Source of the DNA: Rhodothermales bacterium
Lineage (GTDB): Bacteria; Bacteroidota; Rhodothermia; Rhodothermales; VXPQ01
Assembly (NCBI GenBank): GCA_022821845.1
Contig: JAJECT010000001.1
Span: 1 to 64,000 of the forward strand
Direction of reading: 5' to 3'
DNA: 64,000 nt
The translations under genes and the position numbers were made by a program. Of the stretch, positions 61,815-64,000 are shown piece by piece (position 1 is the stretch's first letter; each line of letters begins with the position of its first letter). The notes beneath the pieces are model-generated. The model was not told the DNA's origin. It made no database searches and was given only the letters and a program-made list of their open reading frames with translations.

Positions 61815-62423
61815 ACAAGACGTGAGCGCACGCCTTCGGCGAGTCGGTCGATGTGCTGCGCGCTCGGCCCCATCGGGCCGGGCGTTGCGCCTCGACGGCG
61901 CATCGACAGGGTTCCAACGGCATTCCCGGTTGGAGGCAAGCAGGCATTCCGCAGGGCAGGCGCAAAACCTGCCGGGGAACGCCGTTCATAAAGTGCGCCG
62001 TCGAGTACAAAGCGCCGACAAACCACGCGAACAAGCCGCGCAAGCGGGCTATTCGCAACAGGCGCTCCGCCCCGCGCATACGCAACGCACGGAATGCGTC
62101 GCTTACGAAAAACGGTATCGCAAAACCGACTCAAGGACAACGTGCTACGCTCCTTGAAAACTTGTAAAAATTTCGTATGTGAAGATCGGCGGCCCAGCCG
62201 GGTCGCCTAAAGAAAATTCACATTTTCCGATACCTTACATGCCGTTCGAGCCGAAATGATCCCGCCAATGCGGTGGCACTTTGTTCCCGTTTGCGCGTAT
62301 TTTATCATCTTGCTTATTCCGAGTAACGCAGATTTTTGGCGCCAGACGCAGAAAATCACCGAATTTAACAGCCACGTCGTTCCAATGCGGGACGGCCCAG
62401 CCAAGACCGTTATCGTCCCCATT
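61815..62423. other. Divergent gap between RNase E/G and citrate synthase
   Basis: About 600 bases with no convincing gene. On the minus strand it could be a long leader for the RNase gene with hairpins such as GGCAGG-TTTTGCG-CCTGCC (about 61956-61974) and GCCCGGCCC/GGGGCCGAGC. Long 5' leaders of RNase E genes can mediate autoregulation. The A/T-rich part at 62155-62340 probably holds both promoters. In-frame ATGs for citrate synthase at 62256 and 62385 were judged too early. Confidence 0.4.
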
Positions 62424-63593
62424 ATGTCCCCCTCCACCTCCAAAGACCCCGAAAAATCAGGATATGCGACGACGAAGGCGCGGGGCCTGGCGGATGTCGT
62501 GGCGCTGGAGTCGCGCATCGCCCTCGTCAACGGAAAGGCCGGGCGCTTGCTGTATCGCGGCTACGATATCCGCGATCTCGCCCGCAACGCTTCCTACGAA
62601 GAAACGCTTTGCCTGCTTCTGGACGGCGACTTGCCCAATCAGGCCCGGCTGGACGAGATAAAAAAACAATTGCGGGCGGCCCTCGCGTTGCCGGAGGGCC
62701 TGTGGGGCGTGCTGGAACGCATGCCCGAAGGAGGCAGCCCCATGGCCATGCTGCGAACGGCGGTGTCCGCCCTCGGCCTTTTCGACGAAGAGGCCGACAA
62801 CAACTCCCCGGAGGCGAATTATAGAAAGGCGATCCGGATCGTCGCGCGCGTTCCGGGCATTATCGCCGCGATCGACCGGTTGCGGAACGGCAAAGACCCG
62901 GTGCCGCCCCGCATGGATTGCTCGCACGCGCACAATTTTTTATACATGCTTACCGGAGAGCGGCCCGGCGAAATGGCCGAACGCGCGTTCGACGCCTGCC
63001 TTGTGCTGCACGCCGAACACGGACTCAACGCTTCGACCTTCGCAAGCCGCGTGATCGGGGCTACGCTATCGGATATCTACTCGGCTATAACCGGAGGCGT
63101 CGCAGCGCTGAAAGGCCCGCTGCATGGCGGGGCCAATCAGGAAGTGATGCGCATGTTGCTCGAAATAGACCGGTCCGGCCAGCGGCCAGCGGACTATGTT
63201 CGGGCGAAACTGGCGCGGCGGGAACGCATCATGGGCTTTGGGCACCGGGTCTACAAGACAATGGACCCGCGCGCAAGCATCCTCAAGGACATGGCCAAGG
63301 GATTCGGCGAAGAAGCCGGCGACCTGAAATGGTACGACATGAGCCTGGAAATGATGGACGTAATGGAGGCGGAAAAAGGGCTGTATCCCAACGTAGACTT
63401 CTTCAGCGCCTCCATCTACTACGCGCTCGGCATCGCTATCGACCTGTATACGCCCATCTTCGCCCTGAGCCGTACGGCGGGCTGGAGCGCGCATCTGCTG
63501 GAGCAGTGGGGCGACAACAAGCTCATTCGCCCGAAGGCCGCGTACGCAGGCCCACAGGAAAAGCACGTCCTTCCTGTCGAAGAACGCGCGTAA
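62424..63593 (+). CDS. gltA: Citrate synthase
   Basis: 389 residues. LESRIALVNGKAGRLLYRGYDIRDLA, DCSHAHNFLYMLTG, LHAEHGLNASTFASRVIGATLSD, GPLHGGANQEVM (catalytic His), GFGHRVYKTMDPRA and YPNVDFFSASIYYALGI (catalytic Asp) are all intact. It condenses acetyl-CoA and oxaloacetate in the TCA cycle. The size and motif set are those of the shorter dimeric type found in many Gram-positives and Rhodothermota; a 2-methylcitrate synthase role is possible but no prp genes are adjacent. Start 62424 begins the conserved part; 62385 is an alternative. Confidence 0.95.
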   Translation: MSPSTSKDPEKSGYATTKARGLADVVALESRIALVNGKAGRLLYRGYDIRDLARNASYEETLCLLLDGDLPNQARLDEIKKQLRAALALPEGLWGVLERMPEGGSPMAMLRTAVSALGLFDEEADNNSPEANYRKAIRIVARVPGIIAAIDRLRNGKDPVPPRMDCSHAHNFLYMLTGERPGEMAERAFDACLVLHAEHGLNASTFASRVIGATLSDIYSAITGGVAALKGPLHGGANQEVMRMLLEIDRSGQRPADYVRAKLARRERIMGFGHRVYKTMDPRASILKDMAKGFGEEAGDLKWYDMSLEMMDVMEAEKGLYPNVDFFSASIYYALGIAIDLYTPIFALSRTAGWSAHLLEQWGDNKLIRPKAAYAGPQEKHVLPVEERA

Positions 63594-63629
63594 CGCGCCT
63601 CGCTCAGGCGAACGAGGCGAAGACATGCA

Positions 63630-63667
63630 GCGGCCTGCGACCGGAGAACGCTCCGATCACAGGCCGC
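63630..63667. terminator. Hairpin between citrate synthase and the lipoprotein gene
   Basis: GCGGCCTG-CGACCGGAG pairs with CTCCGATCA-CAGGCCGC, 17 base pairs with two mismatches and a 4-base loop. It sits between two convergent genes and can serve both, although no clear T-tract follows on either strand. Confidence 0.45.
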
Positions 63668-63691
63668 AGGCTGCCAATCCGGGAAGCGGGG

Positions 63692-64000
63692 TTATTCCCC
63701 TGCCTCTTCCATCTCTTCCTCTCCCTCCATTTCCTCCATCTCCATGTCGTGATCGCCGCCCTCATGGGCTTCCATATCGTCGCCTTCCATCTCCATCTCT
63801 TCGCCCTCCATCTCCATGCCGTCGCCTTCCATTTCCATCTCCATCTCCATGCCATCGTCTTCCATCTCCATGTCATGGCTTTCCATTTCCATGTCGCCAT
63901 GGTCGTCCATCATGGCGTCTTCGCTGTCGGCTTGCTGTCCGCCGCAGCCGACAAGCGCCATCAACGCGATGGCAAGCGTCATTATGGAAAAAGTACGTAA
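63692..64000 (-). CDS. Met/Glu/Asp/His-rich lipoprotein, 5' end outside window
   Basis: At least 96 residues; an in-frame ATG is at 63982, but the frame stays open to the window edge (LRTFSI precedes it) and a signal peptide would be longer, so the true start is probably beyond 64000. Hydrophobic MTLAIALMALVGCGG gives a lipobox (VGC). The mature part is a low-complexity repeat of EME/DME units with Gly and a few His (MEMEGDGMEMEGEEMEMEGDD), without aromatic residues. Such a composition could bind metal ions, copper in particular through Met, but no known family was recognised. Confidence 0.6.
   Translation of the reverse strand, partial: LRTFSIMTLAIALMALVGCGGQQADSEDAMMDDHGDMEMESHDMEMEDDGMEMEMEMEGDGMEMEGEEMEMEGDDMEAHEGGDHDMEMEEMEGEEEMEEAGE

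Noticed and set aside
61766-62140. Minus-strand frames of 92 and 124 codons in the RNase leader
   Set aside because: They overlap each other and the RNase start, have no recognisable motifs and are Arg/Ala-rich as expected of GC-rich non-coding DNA.

Overview
This is a GC-rich bacterial chromosome segment, densely packed and almost entirely protein-coding. The gene content points to the phylum Bacteroidota in the broad sense, most likely the Rhodothermota (Salinibacter/Rhodothermus-like) branch. The pointers are the giant type IX secretion protein SprA, a secreted protein with a C-terminal T9SS sorting domain, a Bacteroidota-style Bat (aerotolerance-type) operon, a DUF5683 protein beside parAB, a serine-palmitoyltransferase-like enzyme, a lipoprotein carrying the 'PTGGP-D-TPP' signature, and a hexokinase-independent set of sugar-derivative genes. 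No rRNA, tRNA, CRISPR array, integrase or intact IS element was recognised by eye. Assignment to a genus is not possible from this window.

Layout. 1-184 is an intergenic repeat cluster. 185-12058 is a sugar/glycan-oriented accessory region: a Dabb protein, a MOSC protein, a secreted Gfo/Idh/MocA oxidoreductase with a CBM9-like protein, a decayed PIN toxin, a lipoprotein sulfatase, an outer-membrane barrel protein, and a minus-strand cassette (AGE epimerase, SSS symporter, three tiny translationally coupled membrane proteins, amidohydrolase). 12284-22616 holds a lipoprotein pair with nnr, then tonB, rpiA, parA-parB-DUF5683, and an spt/GNAT pair that may make sphingolipids. 22617-23761 is a 1.1 kb island without a convincing gene but with a strong minus-strand terminator. 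23762-34101 carries purQ-rhomboid, an aldo/keto reductase and the DUF58/Bat operon, including a BatD-BatE fusion.

34182-38947 is a housekeeping run (dnaX, ybaB, recR) ending in a two-domain ABC permease. 39569-47848 is sprA, followed by lipB. 48694-57872 holds rsfS with a LytR_C protein and a surface-protein candidate, tsaD, a chorismate mutase, a T9SS-exported metalloprotease, a small lipoprotein, and murJ-aroQ. 57969-61814 is the upstream part of the same minus-strand run (RNase E/G, a barrel protein, a conserved small protein, an MBL-fold hydrolase). Citrate synthase and a truncated Met/Glu/Asp-rich lipoprotein close the window.

Across the window a short dispersed repeat (core AATCAGCGTATCCTT and variants) occurs at least six times in intergenic positions. 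One copy has terminal inverted repeats and another is split by a second, inverted-repeat-bounded insertion. This family, the candidate non-coding RNA island, the micro-protein cassette beside the symporter and the spt/GNAT pair are the observations most worth following up. All functional assignments are from reading motifs in the sequence; no database search was run.
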